DNA of 64,000 bases, taken from positions 33,937,786 to 34,001,785 of the forward strand of contig OZ024724.1 of the NCBI GenBank assembly GCA_964016875.1. Reading direction: 5' to 3'. The notes below the pieces were generated by a model. The model was not told the origin of the DNA and did not search any database. It saw nothing but the letters and a program-made list of their open reading frames with translations. This stretch comes from Fallopia convolvulus (taxonomy: Eukaryota > Streptophyta > Magnoliopsida > Caryophyllales > Polygonaceae). This document shows positions 12,941 through 27,300 of this stretch, one piece after another. Made by a program: the position numbers and the translations under genes. Each line of letters begins with the position of its first letter. Positions within the stretch are counted from its first letter, which is position 1.

Positions 12941-15367
12941 ATGTTAGATCACAAGTCATTTTAAAGGCAAAAGGAGAAAAAACAAGTGAACTTGAAAGAC
13001 ATCTAGGCATAAGCATATAGAATGAGAATAGTATGAAGCCAATAAGCACATTCTGCACTACAAAATCATGACCGATCGAATAAGAGCATATTCGAACCTA
13101 AAAACCAAATACCACACTTAGGAGTCACATTTACATGGACATTTCATCGAACATGTGGCGTGCAATGTTAGATCACAAGTCATTTTAAAGGCAAAAGGAG
13201 AAAAAACAAGTGAACTTGAAAGACATCTAGGCATAAGCGTAAAGAATGAGGATAGTATCAAGCCAATAAGCGCATTCTGCACTACAAAATCTAGACCGAT
13301 CCAATAAAAGAAAAATTTAGAACCTAGAAACCAAATGCCATATTTAGGAGTGACATTTAGATGGACAATTCATCGAACACTTGGCGTGCAATGTTGGATC
13401 ACAAGTCATTTTAAAGGCAAAAGGAGAAAAAACAAGTGATCTTTAAAGACATCTAGGCATAAGCATAAAGAATGAGAATAGTATGAAGCCAATAATCACA
13501 TTCTGCACTACAAAATCAAGACGAATCGAATAAGAGCATATTCGAACCTAAAAACCCCATACCACATTTAAGAGTCACATTTACATGGACATTTCATCCA
13601 ACATTTGGCGTACAATGTTAGATCACAAGATATTATAAGGACAAACGAAGAAAAAACAAGTGATCTTTAATGACATCTAGGCATAAACATAAAGAATGAG
13701 GATAATATAAAGCCAATATGCACATTTCTGCACTATAAAAGCAAGACCGATCCAATAACAACATAAATTCAAACATGGAAACCGAATGCCAAATTTAGGA
13801 GTTACATTTACATGGACATTTCATCAAACACTTGGCGTGAAATGTTAGATCACAAGTCATTTTAAAGGCAAAAGGAGAAAACACAAGAGAACTTGAAAGA
13901 CAGCTAGGCATAAGCATAAAGAATGAGAATAGTATGAAGCCAATAAGCACATTCTGCACTACAAAATCATGACGATCGAATAAGAGCATATTCGAACCTA
14001 AAAACCAAATAGCACACTTAGGAGTCACATTTACATGGACATTTCATCGAACATGTGGCGTGCAATGTTAGATTACAAGTCATTTTAAAGGCAAAAGGAG
14101 AAAAAACAAGTGAACTTGAAAGACATCTAGGCATAAGCATAAAGAATGAGAATAGTATGAAGCCAATAAGCACATTCTGCACTACAAAATCATGACCGAT
14201 CGAATAAGAGCATATTCGAACCTAAAAACCAAATACCACACTTAGGAGTCACATTTACATGGACATTTCATCGAACATGTGGCGTGCAATGTTAGATCAC
14301 AAGTCATTTTAAAGGCAAAAGGAGAAAAAACAAGTGAACTTGAAAGACATCTAGGCATAAGCGTAAAGAATGAGGATAGTATCAAGCCAATAAGCGCATT
14401 CTGCACTACAAAATCTAGACCGATCCAATAAAAGAAAAATTTAGAACCTAGAAACCAAATGCCATATTTAGGAGTGACATTTAGATGGACAATTCATCGA
14501 ACACTTGGCGTGCAATGTTGGATCACAAGTCATTATAAAGGCAAAAGGAGAAAAAACAAGTGATCTGTAAAGCTCTCTAGGCATAAGCATAAAGAATGAG
14601 AATAGTATGAAGCCAATAATCACATTCTGCACTATAAAATCAAGACGAATCGAATAAGAGCATATTCGAACCTAAAAACCCCATACCACATTTAAGAGTC
14701 ACATTTACATGGACATTTCATCCAACATTTGGCGTACAATGTTAGATCACAAGATATTATAAGGACAGACGAAGAAAAAACAAGTGATCTTTAATGACAT
14801 CTAGGCATAAGCATAAAGAATGAGGATAATATCAAGCCAATATGCACATTTCTGCACTATAAAAGCAAGACCGATCCAATAAAAACATAAATTCAAACCT
14901 GGAAACCGAATGCCAAATTTAGGAGTTACATTTACATGGACATTTCATCAATCACTTGGCGTGAAATGTTAGATCACAAGTCATTTTAAAGGCAAAAGGA
15001 GAAAACACAAGAGAACTTGAAAGACAGCTAGGCATAAGCATAAAGAATGAGAATAGTATGAAGCCAATAAGCACATTCTGCACTACAAAATCATGACGAT
15101 CGAATAAGAGCATATTCGAACCTAAAAACCAAATACCACACTTAGGAGTCACATTTACATGGACATTTCATCGAACATGTGGCGTGCAATGTTAGATCAC
15201 AAGAAATTTTAAAGGCAAAAGGAGAAAAAACAAGTGAACTTGAAAGACATCTAGGCATAAGCATAAAGAATGATGATAGTGAGAAGCTAATAAGCACATT
15301 CTGCACTAAAAAATCAAGACCGATCGAATAAGAGCATATTCGAACCTAAACACCGCATACCACATTT

Positions 15368-15569
15368 AGGAGTCACGTTTACGTGGACATTTCATCGAAC
15401 ACATGGCGTGCAATGTTAGATCACAAGTCATTTTAAAGGCAAAAGGTGAAAAACTAGTGAACTTTAAGTGTGAGGATAGTATCAAGCCAATAAGCACATT
15501 CAGCACTACAAAATCAAATCGTATCGAATAAAAGCATAAATTCGAACCTGGAAACAAAATGCCACATTT
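15368..15569 (+). repeat. Deleted monomer (202 bp), copy 1
   Basis: A deletion removes most of the AGACATCTAGGCATAAGC segment, leaving AACTTTAAGTGTGAGGATAG. The monomer is followed by an AGGTGTGACATTTTTATG-type neighbour. The same deletion and neighbour occur at 16248 and near 24600, so this variant has been copied within the array. Confidence 0.82.
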
Positions 15570-16247
15570 AGGTGTGACATTTTTATGTACATTTGAGCGA
15601 ACACTTGGCGTGCAATGTAAGATCACAAGTCATTTTAAAGGCAAAAGAAGAAAAAACAAGTGATCTTTAAAGACATCTAGGCATAAGCATAAAGAATGAG
15701 AATAGTATGAAGCCAATAATCACATTCTGCACTACAAAATCAAGACCAATCGAATAAGAGCATATTCGAACTTAAAATCCCATACTACATTTAAGAGTCA
15801 CATTTACATGGACATTTCATCCAACATTTGGCGTAAAATGTTAGATCACAAGATATTATAAAGACAAACGAAGAAAAAACAAGTGATCTTTAATGACATC
15901 TAGGCATAAGCATAAAGAATCAGGATAATATCAAGCCAATATGCACATTTCTGCACTATAAAAGCAAGACCGATCCAATAAAAACATAAATTCAAACATG
16001 GAAACCGAATGCCAAATTTAGGAGTTACATTTACATGGACATTTCATCAAACACTTGGCGTGAAATGTTAGATTACAAGTCAAATTTTAAAGGCAAAAGG
16101 AGAAAAAACAAGTGAACTTTAAAGACATCTAGTCATAAGCATAAAGAATGAGGATAGTATCAAGTCAATAAGCAGATTCTACACTATAAAAGCAAGACCG
16201 ATCGAATAAAAGTATAAATTCAAACCTAGAAACGGAATGCCACATTT

Positions 16248-16449
16248 AGGAGTTACATTTACATGGACATTTCATTGAACACTTGGCGTGAAATGTTAGA
16301 TAACAAGTCATTTTAAAGGAAAAAGGTGAAAAACTAGTGAACTTTAAGTGTGAGGATAGTATCAAGCCAATAAGCACATTCAGCACTACAAAATCAAATC
16401 GTATCGAATAAAAGCATAAATTCGAACCTGGAAACAAAATGCCACATTT
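16248..16449 (+). repeat. Deleted monomer (202 bp), copy 2
   Basis: It has the same length and internal junction (AACTTTAAGTGTGAGG) as the copy at 15368, 880 bp downstream of it, and is followed by the same AGGTGTGACATT neighbour. Confidence 0.82.
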
Positions 16450-19400
16450 AGGTGTGACATTTTTATGTACATTTGAGCGAACACTTGGCGTGCAATGTAA
16501 GATCACAAGTCATTTTAAAGGCAAATGAAGAAAAAACAAGTGAAGTTGAAAGGCATCTAGGTATAAGCATAAAGAATGAGGATAGTATCAAGCCAATAAG
16601 CACATTCTACACTACAAAATCAATACCGATCGAATAGGAGCATATTCGATCCTAAAAACCAAATACCACACTTAGGAGTGACATTTACATGGACATTTCA
16701 TCGAACATGTAACGTGCAATGTTAGATCACAAGTCATTTTAAAGGCAAAAGGAGAAAAAATAAGTGAACTTGAAAGACATCTAGGCATAAGCATAAAGAA
16801 TGAGGATAGTGTCAAGCTAATAAGCACATTCTGCACTACAAAATCTAGACCGATCGAATAAGAGCATATTCGAACCTAAAAACTGCATTCCACATTTAGG
16901 AGTCACATTTACATGGACAGTTCATCAAACACTTGGCGTGCAATGTTAGATCACAAGTCATTTTAAAGGCAAAAGGAGAAAAAACAAGTGAACTTTAATA
17001 TCATCTTCGCATAAGCATAAAAAATGAGGATAGTATCAAGCCAATAAGCACATTCTGCACTACAAAATCAAGATGTATCGAATAAAAGCATAAATTCGAA
17101 GCTAGAAACCAAATGCCACATTAAGGTGTGACATTTGTAAGGACATTTCATAGAACACTTGGCGTGCAATGTTAGATCACAAGTCATTTTAAAGGCAAAA
17201 GGAGAAAAAAACAAGGTAACTTTAAGGACATCTAGGCATAAGCATAAAAAATGAGGATAGTATCAAGCCAATAAGAATAGTCTACACTACAAACTCAAGA
17301 CCGATCCAATAAAAGCATAAATTCGAAACTAGAAACCGAATGTTACATTTAGGAGTGACATTTACATGGACATTTGATCGACCACTTGGCGTGCAATGCT
17401 AAATCCTAAGTCGTTTTAAAGGCAAAAGGAGAAAAAACAAGTGAACTTTAAAGACATCTAGGAATAAGCATAAAGAATGAGGATAGTATCAAGCCAATAA
17501 GCACATTCTGGACAACAAAATCAAGACCGATCAAATAAGAGCATATTCGAACCTAAAAACCGAATGCCACATTTAGGAGTGACATAATCATGGACAGTTC
17601 ATCGAACACTTGGCGTGCAATGTTAGATCACAAGTCAAAATTTAAAGGAAAAAGGAGAAAAAATAAGTGAACTTTAAGGACATCTAGGAATAAGCATAAA
17701 GAATAAGGATAGTTTCAAGCCAATAAGCACATTCTACACTACAAATTCAAGACCGATCGAATAGGAGCATATTCGATCCTAAAAACCAAATACCACACTT
17801 AGGAGTCACATTTACATTGACATTTCATCGAACATGTAACGTACAATGTTAGATCACAAGTCAAAATTTAAAGGAAAAAGGAGAAAAAACAAGTGAACTT
17901 TAAAGACATCTAGGCATAAGCATAAAGAATGAGGATAGTTTCAAGCCAATAAGCACATTCTACACTACAAATTCAAGACCGATCGAATAGGAGCATATTC
18001 GATCCTAAAAGCCAAATACAACACTTAGGAGTGACATTTACATGGACATTTCATCGAACATGTGGCATGCATTGTTATATCACAAGTCATTTTAATGGCA
18101 AAAGGAGAAAAAACAAGTGTTCTTTAAAGACATCAAGGCATAAGCATAAAGAATGAGGATAGTATCAAGCCAATAAGCACATTTTGCACTACAAAATCAA
18201 GATCGATCCAATAAAAGCATAAATTAAAACCTAGAAACCGAATGCCACATTTAGTAGTGACATTTACATGGACATTTCATCAAACACTTAGCGTGCAATG
18301 TTAGATCACAAGTCAAATTTTAAAGGCAAAAGGAGAAAAAACAAGTAAACTTTAAAGACATCTAACCATAAGCATAAAGAATGAGGATAATATCAAGTCA
18401 ATAAGTAGATTCTACACTATAAAAGCAAGACCGATCGAATAAAAGTATAACTTCAAACCTAGAAACGGAATGCCACATTTAGGAGTTACATTTACATGGA
18501 CATTTCATCGAACACTTGGCGTGAAATGTTAGATCACAAGACATTTTAAAGGCAAAAGGAGAAAAAATAAGTGAACTTGAAAGGCATCTAGGGATAAGCA
18601 TAAAGAATGAGGATAGTATCAAGCCAATAAGCACATTCTACACTACAAAATCAAGACCGATCGAATAGGAGCATATTCGATACTAAAAACCAAATACCAC
18701 ACTTAGGAGTCACATTTACATGGACATTTCATAGAACATGTAACGTGCAATGTTAGATCACAATTTATTTTAAGGGCAAAAGGAGAAAAAATAAGTGAAC
18801 TTGAAAGACATCTAGGCATAAGCATAAAGAATGAGGATAGTGTCAAGCTAATTAGCTCATTCTGCACTACAAAATCAAGACCGATCGAATAAGAGCATAT
18901 TCGAACCTAAAAACCGCATACCACATTAAGGAGTCACATTTACATGGACATTTCATCCAACATTTGACATGCAATGATAGATCACAAGATATTATAAAGG
19001 CAAAAGGAGAAAACACAAGAGAACTTGAAAGACATCTAGGCATAAGCATAAAGAATGAGAATAGTATCAAGCCAATAAGAACATTCTGCACTACAAAATC
19101 AAGACGTATCGAATAAGAGCATATTCGAACCTAAATACCAAATACCACACTTAGGAGTCACATTTACATGGACATTTCATTGAACACGTGGCGTGCAATG
19201 TTAGATCACAAGTCATTTTAAAGGCAAAAGGAGAAAAAATAAGTGAACTTTAAAGACATCTAGGAATAAGCATAAAGAATGAGAATGTTATCAAGCCAAT
19301 AAGCACATTCAAAACTACAAAATCAAAACCGATCAAATAAGAGCATGTTCGAACCTAAAAACCAGATACCACACTTAGGAGTCACCTTTACAGTGACATT

Positions 19401-21286
19401 TCATTGAACATGTGGCGTGCAATGTTAGATCACAAGTCATTTTAAAGGTAAAAGGAGAAAAAACATGTGAACTTGAATGACATCTAGGCATAAGCATAAA
19501 GAATGAGGATATTGTCAAGCTAATAAGCACATTCTGCACTAAAAAATCAAGACTGATCGAATAAGAGCATATTCGAACTTAAAAACCGCATACCACATTT
19601 ATGAGTCATATTTACATGGATATTTCATCGAACACTTGGCGTGCAATGTTAGATGACAAGTCATTTTAAAGGCAAATGGAGAAAAAACAAGTGAACTTTA
19701 AAGACATCTTGGCATAAGCATAAAAAATGAGGATAGTATCAAGCCAATAAGCACATTAGGTGTGACATTTTATGGACATTTCATCGAACACTTGGCGTGC
19801 AATGTTAGAGCACAAGTCATTTTAAAGGCAAAAGGAGAAAAAAACAAGGTAACTTTAGAGACATCTAGGCCTAAGCATAAAGAATGAGGATAGTATCAAG
19901 CCAATAAGAACAGTCTACACGACAAACTCACGACCGATCCAATAAAAGCATAAATTCGAACCTAGAAACCGAATGCCACATTTAGGAGAGACATTTACAT
20001 GGACATTTCATCGTACACTTGGCGTGCAATGCTAGATCCCAAGTCATTTTAAAGGCAAAAGGAGAAAAAACAAGTGAACTTTAAAGACATCTAGGAATAA
20101 GAATAAAGAATAAGGATAGTATCAAGCCAATAAGCACATTCTGGACAACAAAATCAAGACCGATCAAATTAGAGCATATTCGAACCTAAAAACCTAATGC
20201 CACATTTAGGAGTGACATATACATGGACATTTCATCGAACACTTGGCGTGCACTATTCGATCACAAGTGAGCTTTAAAGACATCTAGGCATAACAATAAA
20301 AAATGAGGATAGTATCAAGTCAATAAGCAAATTTTGCACTATAAAAGCATGACCGATCGAATAAAAGTATAAAATCAAACCTAGAAACCGAATGCCACTT
20401 TTAGGAGTTACATTTACATGGACACTTCATCGAACATTTGGCGTTTAATGTTACATCACAAGTCTTTTTAAAGACAAAAGGAGAAAAAACAAGTGAACTT
20501 GAAAGACATCTAGGCATAAGCGTATAGAATGAGGATAGTATCAAGCCAATAAGCACATTCTGCACTACAAAATCTAGACTGATCCAATAAAAGAAAAATT
20601 TTGAATCTAGAAACAGAATGCCACATTTAGGAGTGACATTTAGATGGACAATTCATCGAACACTTGGCGTGCAATGTTAGATCACATGTCATTTTAAAGG
20701 CAAAAGGAGAAAAAACAAGTGATCTTTAAAGACATCTAGGCATAAGCATAAAGAAAGAGGATACTATCAACCCAATAATCACATTTTGCACTACAAAATC
20801 AAGTTCGATCCAATAAGAGCATATTCGAACCTAAAAACCGAATGCCACATTTAGGAGTGACATATACATGGACATTTCATCGAACACTTGGCGTGCAATG
20901 TTAGATCACAAGTCAAATTTTAAAAGAAAAAGGAGAAAAGACAAGTGAACTTTAATGACATCAAGGAATGAGCATAAAGAATGAGGATAGTTTCAAGCCA
21001 ATAAGCACATTCTATACTACAAAATAAAGATGTATCGAATAAAAGCATAAATTCGAACCTAGAATATGATTGCCACATTTAGGAGTGACATTAACATGGA
21101 CATTTCATTGAACACTTGGCGTGAAATGTTAGATCACAAGTCAAATTTTAAAGTAGAAAGGTGAAAAAACAAGTGAGCTTTAAAGACATCTAGGCATAAG
21201 AATAAATAATGAGGATAGTATCAAGTCAATAAGCAAATTCTGCACTATAAAAGCATGACCGATCGAATAAAAGTATAAATTCAAAC

Positions 21287-21867
21287 CTAGGCATAAGCAA
21301 AAAGAATGAGAATAGTATGAAGCCAATAATCACATTCTGCACTACAAAATCAAGACCAATCGAATAAGAGCAACTTCGAACCTAAAAACCCCATACCACA
21401 TTTAAGAGTCAGATTTAGGTGTGACATTTTTATGTACATTTGAGCGAATACTTGGCGTGCAATGTTAGATCACAAGTCATTTTAAAGGCAAAAGGAGAAA
21501 AAACAAGTGATCTTTAAAGACATCTAGGCATAAGCATAAAGAATGAGAATAGTATGAAGCCAATAATCACATTCTGCACTACAAAATCAAGACCAATCGA
21601 ATAAGAGCATATTCGAACCTAAAAACCCCATACCACATTTAAGAGTCACATTTACATGGACATTTCATCCAACATTTGGCGTACAATGTTAGATCACAAG
21701 ATATTATAAGGACAAACGAAGAAAAAACAAGTGATCTTTAATGACATCTAGGCATAAGCATAAAGAATGAGGATAATATCAAGCCAATATGCACATTTCT
21801 GCACTATAAAAGCAAGACCGATTCAATAAAAACACAAATTCAAACCTGGAAACCGAATGCCAAATTT
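21287..21867 (+). repeat. Rearranged satellite joining diverged monomers to the second HOR island
   Basis: At 21287-21290 a monomer reading TTCAAACCTAG continues directly as GCATAAGC, a join at shared CTAG that removes most of a monomer. At about 21408-21415 AAGAGTCA runs into GATTTAGGTGTGAC, a second join. Type d and e monomers follow and lead into the HOR at 21868. Confidence 0.75.
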
Positions 21868-24337
21868 AGGAGTTACATTTACATGGACATTTCATCAAAC
21901 ACTTGGCGTGAAATGTTAGATCACAAGTCATTTTAAAGGCAAAAGGAGAAAACACAAGAGAACTTGAAAGACAGCTAGGCATAAGCATAAAGAATGAGAA
22001 TAGTATGAAGCCAATAAGCACATTCTACACTACAAAATCATGACGATCGAATAAGAGCATATTCGAACCTAAAAACCAAATACCACACTTAGGAGTCACA
22101 TTTACATGGACAGTTCACCGAACATGTGGCGTGCAATGTTAGATCACAAGTCATTTTAAAGGCAAAAGGAGAAAAAACAAGTGAACTTGAAAGACATCTA
22201 GGCATAAGCATAAAGAATGAGAATAGTATGAAGCCAATAAGCACATCTGCACTACAAAATCATGACCGATCGAATAAGAGCATATTCGAACCTAAAAACC
22301 AAATACCACACTTAGGAGTCACATTTACATGGACATTTCATCGAACATGTGGCGTGCAATGTTAGATCACAAGTCGTTTTAAAGGCAAAAGGAGAAAAAA
22401 CAAGTAAACTTGAAAGACATCTAGGCATAAGCGTAAAGAATGAGGATAGTATCAAGCCAATAAGCGCATTCTGCACTACAAAATCTAGACCGATCCAATA
22501 AAAGAAAAATTTTGAACCTAGAAACCAAATGCCATATTTAGGAGTGACATTTAGATGGACAATTCATCGAACACTTGGCGTGCAATGTTAGATCACAAGT
22601 CATTTTAAAGGCAAAAGGAGAAAAAACAAGTGATCTTTAAAGACATCTAGGCATAAGCATAAAGAATGAGAATAGTATGAAGCCAATAATCACATTCTGC
22701 ACTTCAAAATCAGGACCAATCGAATAAGAGCATATTCGAACCTAAAAACCCCATACCACATTTAAGAGTCACATTTACATGGACATTTCATCCAACATTT
22801 GGCGTACAAAGTTAGATCACAAAATATTATAAGGACAAACGAAGAAAAAACAAGTGATCTTTAATGACATCTAGGCATAAGCATAAAGAATGAGGATAAT
22901 ATCAAGCCAATATGCACATTTCTGCACTATAAAAGCAAGACCGATCCAATAAAAACATAAATTCAAACCTGGAAACCGAATGCCAAATTTAGGATTTACA
23001 TTGACATGGACATTTCATCAAACACTTGGCGTGAAATGTTAGATAACAAGTCATTTTAAAGGCAAAAGGAGAAAACACAAGAGAACTTGAAAGATAGCTA
23101 GGCATAAGCATAAAGAATGAGAATAGTATGAAGCCAATAAGCATATTCTGCACTACAAAATCATGACGATCGAATAAGAGCATATTCGAACCTAAAAACC
23201 AAATACCACACTTAGGAGTCACATTTACATGGACAGTTCACCGAACATGTGGCGTGCAATGTTAGATCACAAGTCATTTTAAAGGCAAAAGGAGAAAAAA
23301 CAAGTGAACTTGAAAGACATCTAGGCATAAGCATAAAGAATGAGAATAGTATGAAGCCAATAAGCACATTCTGCACTACAAAATCATGACCGATCGAATA
23401 AGAGCATATTCGAACCTAAAAACCAAATACCACACTTAGGAGCCACATTTACATGGACATTTCATCGAACATGTGGCGTGCAATGTTAGATCACAAGTCA
23501 TTTTAAAGGCAAAAGGAGAAAAAACAAGTGAACTTGAAAGACATCTAGGCATAAGCGTAAAGAATGAGGATAGTATCAAGCCAATAAGCGCATTCTGCAC
23601 TACAAAATCTAGACCGATCCAATAAAAGAAAAATTTTGAACCTAGAAACCAAATGCCATATTTAGGAGTGACATTTAGATGGACAATTCATCGAACACGT
23701 GGCGTGCAATGTTAGATCACAAGTCATTTTAAAGGCAAAAGGAGAAAAAACAAGTGATCCTTAAAGACATCTAGGCATAAGCATAAAGAATGAGAATAGT
23801 ATGAAGCCAATAATCACATTCTGCACTACAAAATCAAGACCAATCGAATAAGAGCATATTCGAACCTAAAAACCCCATACCACATTTAAGAGTCACATTT
23901 ACATGGACATTTCATCCAACATTTGGCGTACAATGTTAGATCACAAGATATTATAAGGACAAACGAAGAAAAAACAAGTGATCTTTAATGACATCTAGGC
24001 ATAAGCATAAAGAATGAGGATAATATCAAGCCAATATGCACATTTCTGCACTATAAAAGCAAGACCGATCCAATAAAAACATAAATTCAAACCTGGAAAC
24101 CGAATGCCAAATTTAGGAGTTACATTTACATGGACATTTCATCAAACACTTGGCGTGAAATGTTAGATCACAAGTCATTTTAAAGGCAAAAGGAGAAAAC
24201 ACAAGAGAACTTGAAAGACAGCTAGGCATAAGCATAAAGAATGAGAACAGTATGAAGCCAATAAGCACATTCTGCACTACAAAATCATGACGATCGAATA
24301 AGAGCATATTCGAACCTAAAAACCAAATACCACACTT
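21868..24337 (+). repeat. Second island of the five-monomer higher-order repeat
   Basis: Type a starts are at 21868, 22991 and 24115, giving two complete units of 1123 and 1124 bp and a trailing a monomer. Monomer types are those of 1-14920, but with consistent differences: AAATACCACAC rather than AAATAGCACAC, AAAAACATAAATTCAAACC rather than AACAACATAAATTCAAAC, and GATAATATCAAGCC rather than GATAATATAAAGCC. These same variants occur in the last HOR monomers at about 14820-15130, so this island and the right edge of the main array share an older version of the repeat. Confidence 0.88.
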
Positions 24338-27300
24338 AGGAGTCACATTTACATGGACATTTCATCGAACATGTGGCGTGCAATGTTAGATCACAAGTCA
24401 TTTTAAAGGCAAAAGGAGAAAAAACAAGTGAACTTGAAAGACATCTAGGCATAAGGATAAAGAATGATGATAGTGAGAAGCTAATAAGCACATTCTGCAC
24501 TAAAAAATCAAGACCGATCGAATAAGAGCATATTCGAACACATGGCGTGCAATGTTAGATCACAAGTCATTTTAAAGGCAAAAGGTGAAAAACTAGTGAA
24601 CTTTAAGTGTGATGATAGTATCAAGCCAATAAGCACATTCAGCACTACAAAATCAAATCGTATCGAATAAAAGCATAAATTCGAACCTGGAAACAAAATG
24701 CCAATTTAGGTGTGACATTTTTATGTACATTTGATCGAACACTTGGCGTGCAATGTAAGATCACAAGTCATTTTAAAGGCAAAAGAAGAAAAAAACAAGG
24801 TAACTTTAAAGACATCTAGGCATAAGCATAAAGAATGAGGATAGTATCAATCCAATAAAAGCATAAATTCGAACCTAGAAACCGAATGCCACATTTAGGA
24901 GTGACATTTACATGGACATTTCATTGTACACTTGACGTGCAATGCTAAATCACAAGTCGTTTTAAAGGAAAAAGGAGAAAAAACAAGTGAACTTTAAAGA
25001 CATCTAGGAATAAGCATAAAGAATGAGGATAGTATCAAGCTAATAAGCACATTCTGGACAACAAAATCAAGACCGATCAAATAAGAGCATATTCGAACCT
25101 AAAAACTGAATGCCACATTTAGAAGTGACTTATACATGGACATTTCATCAAACACTTGGCGTGCAATGTTAGATTACAAGTCAAATTTTAAAGGAAAAAG
25201 AAGAAAAAACAAGTGAACTTTAAAGACATCAAGGCATAAGCATAAAGAATGAGGATAGTATCAAGCCAATAAGCACATTTTGCACTACAAAATCTACACC
25301 GATCCAATAAAAGCTAAATTTTAAACCTAGAAACCGAACGCCAAATTTAGGAATGACATTTAGATGGACAATTCATCGAACACTTGGCGTGCAATGTTAG
25401 ATCACAAGTCATTTTAAAGGCAAAAGGATAAAAAAACAAGTGATCTTTAATGACATCTAGGCATAAGCATAAAGAATGAGGATAGTATCAAGCCAATAAG
25501 CACATTCTGTAGTATAAAAGCAACACCGATCGAATAAAAGTATAAATTCAAACCTAGAAACCGAATGCCACATTTAGGAGTTACATTTACATGGACATTT
25601 CATCGAACACTTGTCATGAAATGTTAGATCCCAAGTCGTTTTAAAGGCAAAAGGAGAAAAAACAAGTGAACTAGACATCTAGGAATAAGCATAAAGAATG
25701 AGGATAGTATCAAGCCAATAAGCACATTGTGGACAACAAAAAAAAACCGATCAAATAAGATCGTATTCGAACCTAAAAACCGAATGCAACATTTAGGAGT
25801 GACATATACATGGACATTTCATCGAACACTTGGCGTGCAATGTTAGATCACAAGTCAAATTAAAGGCAAAAGGAGAAAAAACAAGTGAACTTTAAAGACA
25901 TCTAGGCATAAGCTTAAAAAATGAGGATAGTATCAAGCCAATAAGCACATTCTGCACAACAAAATCAACACGTATCGAATAAAAGCATAAATTCGAACCT
26001 TGAAACCAAATGCCACATTTAGGTGTGACATTTATATGAACATTTCATCGAACACTTGGCGTGCAATGTTAGATCACAAGTCATTTTAAAGGCAAAAGGA
26101 GAATAAACAAGTGAACTTTATAGACATCTAGGCATAAGCATAAAGAATGAGGATAGTTTCAAGCCAATAAGCACATTCTGCACTACAAAATCAAGACGTA
26201 TTGAATAAAAGCTTAAATTCGAATCTAGAATATGATTGCCACATTTAGGAGTGACATTTACATGGACATTTCATCGAACACGTGGGGTGCAATGTTAGTC
26301 ACAAGTCATTCTAAAGGCAAAAGGAGAAAAAACAATGAATCATTAAAGACACTTCATCGAACACTTGGCGTACAATGTTAGATCACAAGTAAATTTTAAA
26401 GGCAAAAGGAGACAAACAATGAATCATTAAAGACATCTAGGCATAATCATAAAGAATGAAGATAGTATCAAGCCAATATGCACATTCTGCACTATAAAAG
26501 TAACACCAATTGAATAAAAGTATAAATTCAAACCTAGAAACCGAATGCCATATTTAGGAGTCACATTTACATGGACATTTCATCGAACAATTGGCGTGCA
26601 ATGTTAGATCACAAGTCATTTTAAAAGCAAAAGGAGAAAAAACAAGTGAACTTGAAAGACATCTAGACATAAGCATAAAGAATGACGATAGTATCAAGGC
26701 AATAAGCAAAAATCTGCACTAAAAAATCAAGACCGATCGAATAAGAGCATATTCGAACCTAAAAACCAACTACCACACTTAGGAGTCACATTTACATACA
26801 CAGCTCATCGAACACATGGCGTGCAATGATAGATCAAAAGTCATTTTAAAGACAAAAGAAGAAAAAAAAAGTGATCTTAAAAGACATCTAGGCATAAGCA
26901 TTAATAATGAGGATAGTATCAAGCCAATAAGCACATTCTGCAGTATAAATGCTAGACCGATCGAATAAAAGTATAAATTCAAACCTAGAAACCGAATGCC
27001 ATATTTAGGAGTTACATTTACATGGACATTTCATTGAACACTTGTCATGAAATGTTTGATCACAAGTCATTTTAAAGGCAAAAGGAGAAAAAACAAGTGA
27101 ACTTGAAAGACATCTAGGCATAAGCATAAAGAATGAGGATAGTATCAAGCCAATAAGCACATTCTACACTACAAAATTAAGACGTATCGAATAAAAGCAT
27201 AAATTTGAACCTAGAATCTGATTGCCACATTTAGGAGTGACATTTACATGGAAATTTCATCGAACACTTGGCGTGCAATGATAGATCACAACTCAAATTT

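Larger units (their letters stand above)
1..14920 (+). repeat. Homogenised satellite array, 5-monomer higher-order repeat
   Basis: The stretch is tandem copies of one AT-rich monomer of about 224 bp in a single orientation. Five diagnosable monomer types (a-b-c-d-e) recur in fixed order and give a higher-order repeat of 1122-1124 bp. Using the AGGAG that precedes TTACATTT as the start of type a, unit starts are 551, 1673, 2795, 3917, 5488, 6610, 8181, 9305, 10429, 11551, 12673 and 13797, with the next a at 14921. That is ten five-monomer and two seven-monomer units, plus a partial unit at 1-550. Corresponding positions in successive units differ at only a few sites, while types a to e differ from one another at many. 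No gene and no transposon is seen in this stretch. Short open frames of about 77 codons on the minus strand recur once or twice per unit. They are a by-product of the repeat. Confidence 0.96.
14921..21286 (+). repeat. Diverged, irregular satellite monomers
   Basis: The same monomer family continues in the same orientation, but the five-type order is lost. Monomers carry scattered substitutions (for example GACATAATCATGG, CGACCACTTGG, TTTCATTGAACACG) and length changes, including deletions joined at short homologies near 19752 and 20263. A plain a-type copy still opens the stretch at 14921, so the boundary with the homogenised array is gradual. No gene or transposon is seen. Confidence 0.92.

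Noticed and set aside
22126..22365. Plus-strand frame of 79 codons in satellite.
   Set aside because: It results from a one-base deletion (GCACATCTGCAC) in a monomer; no independent coding evidence.
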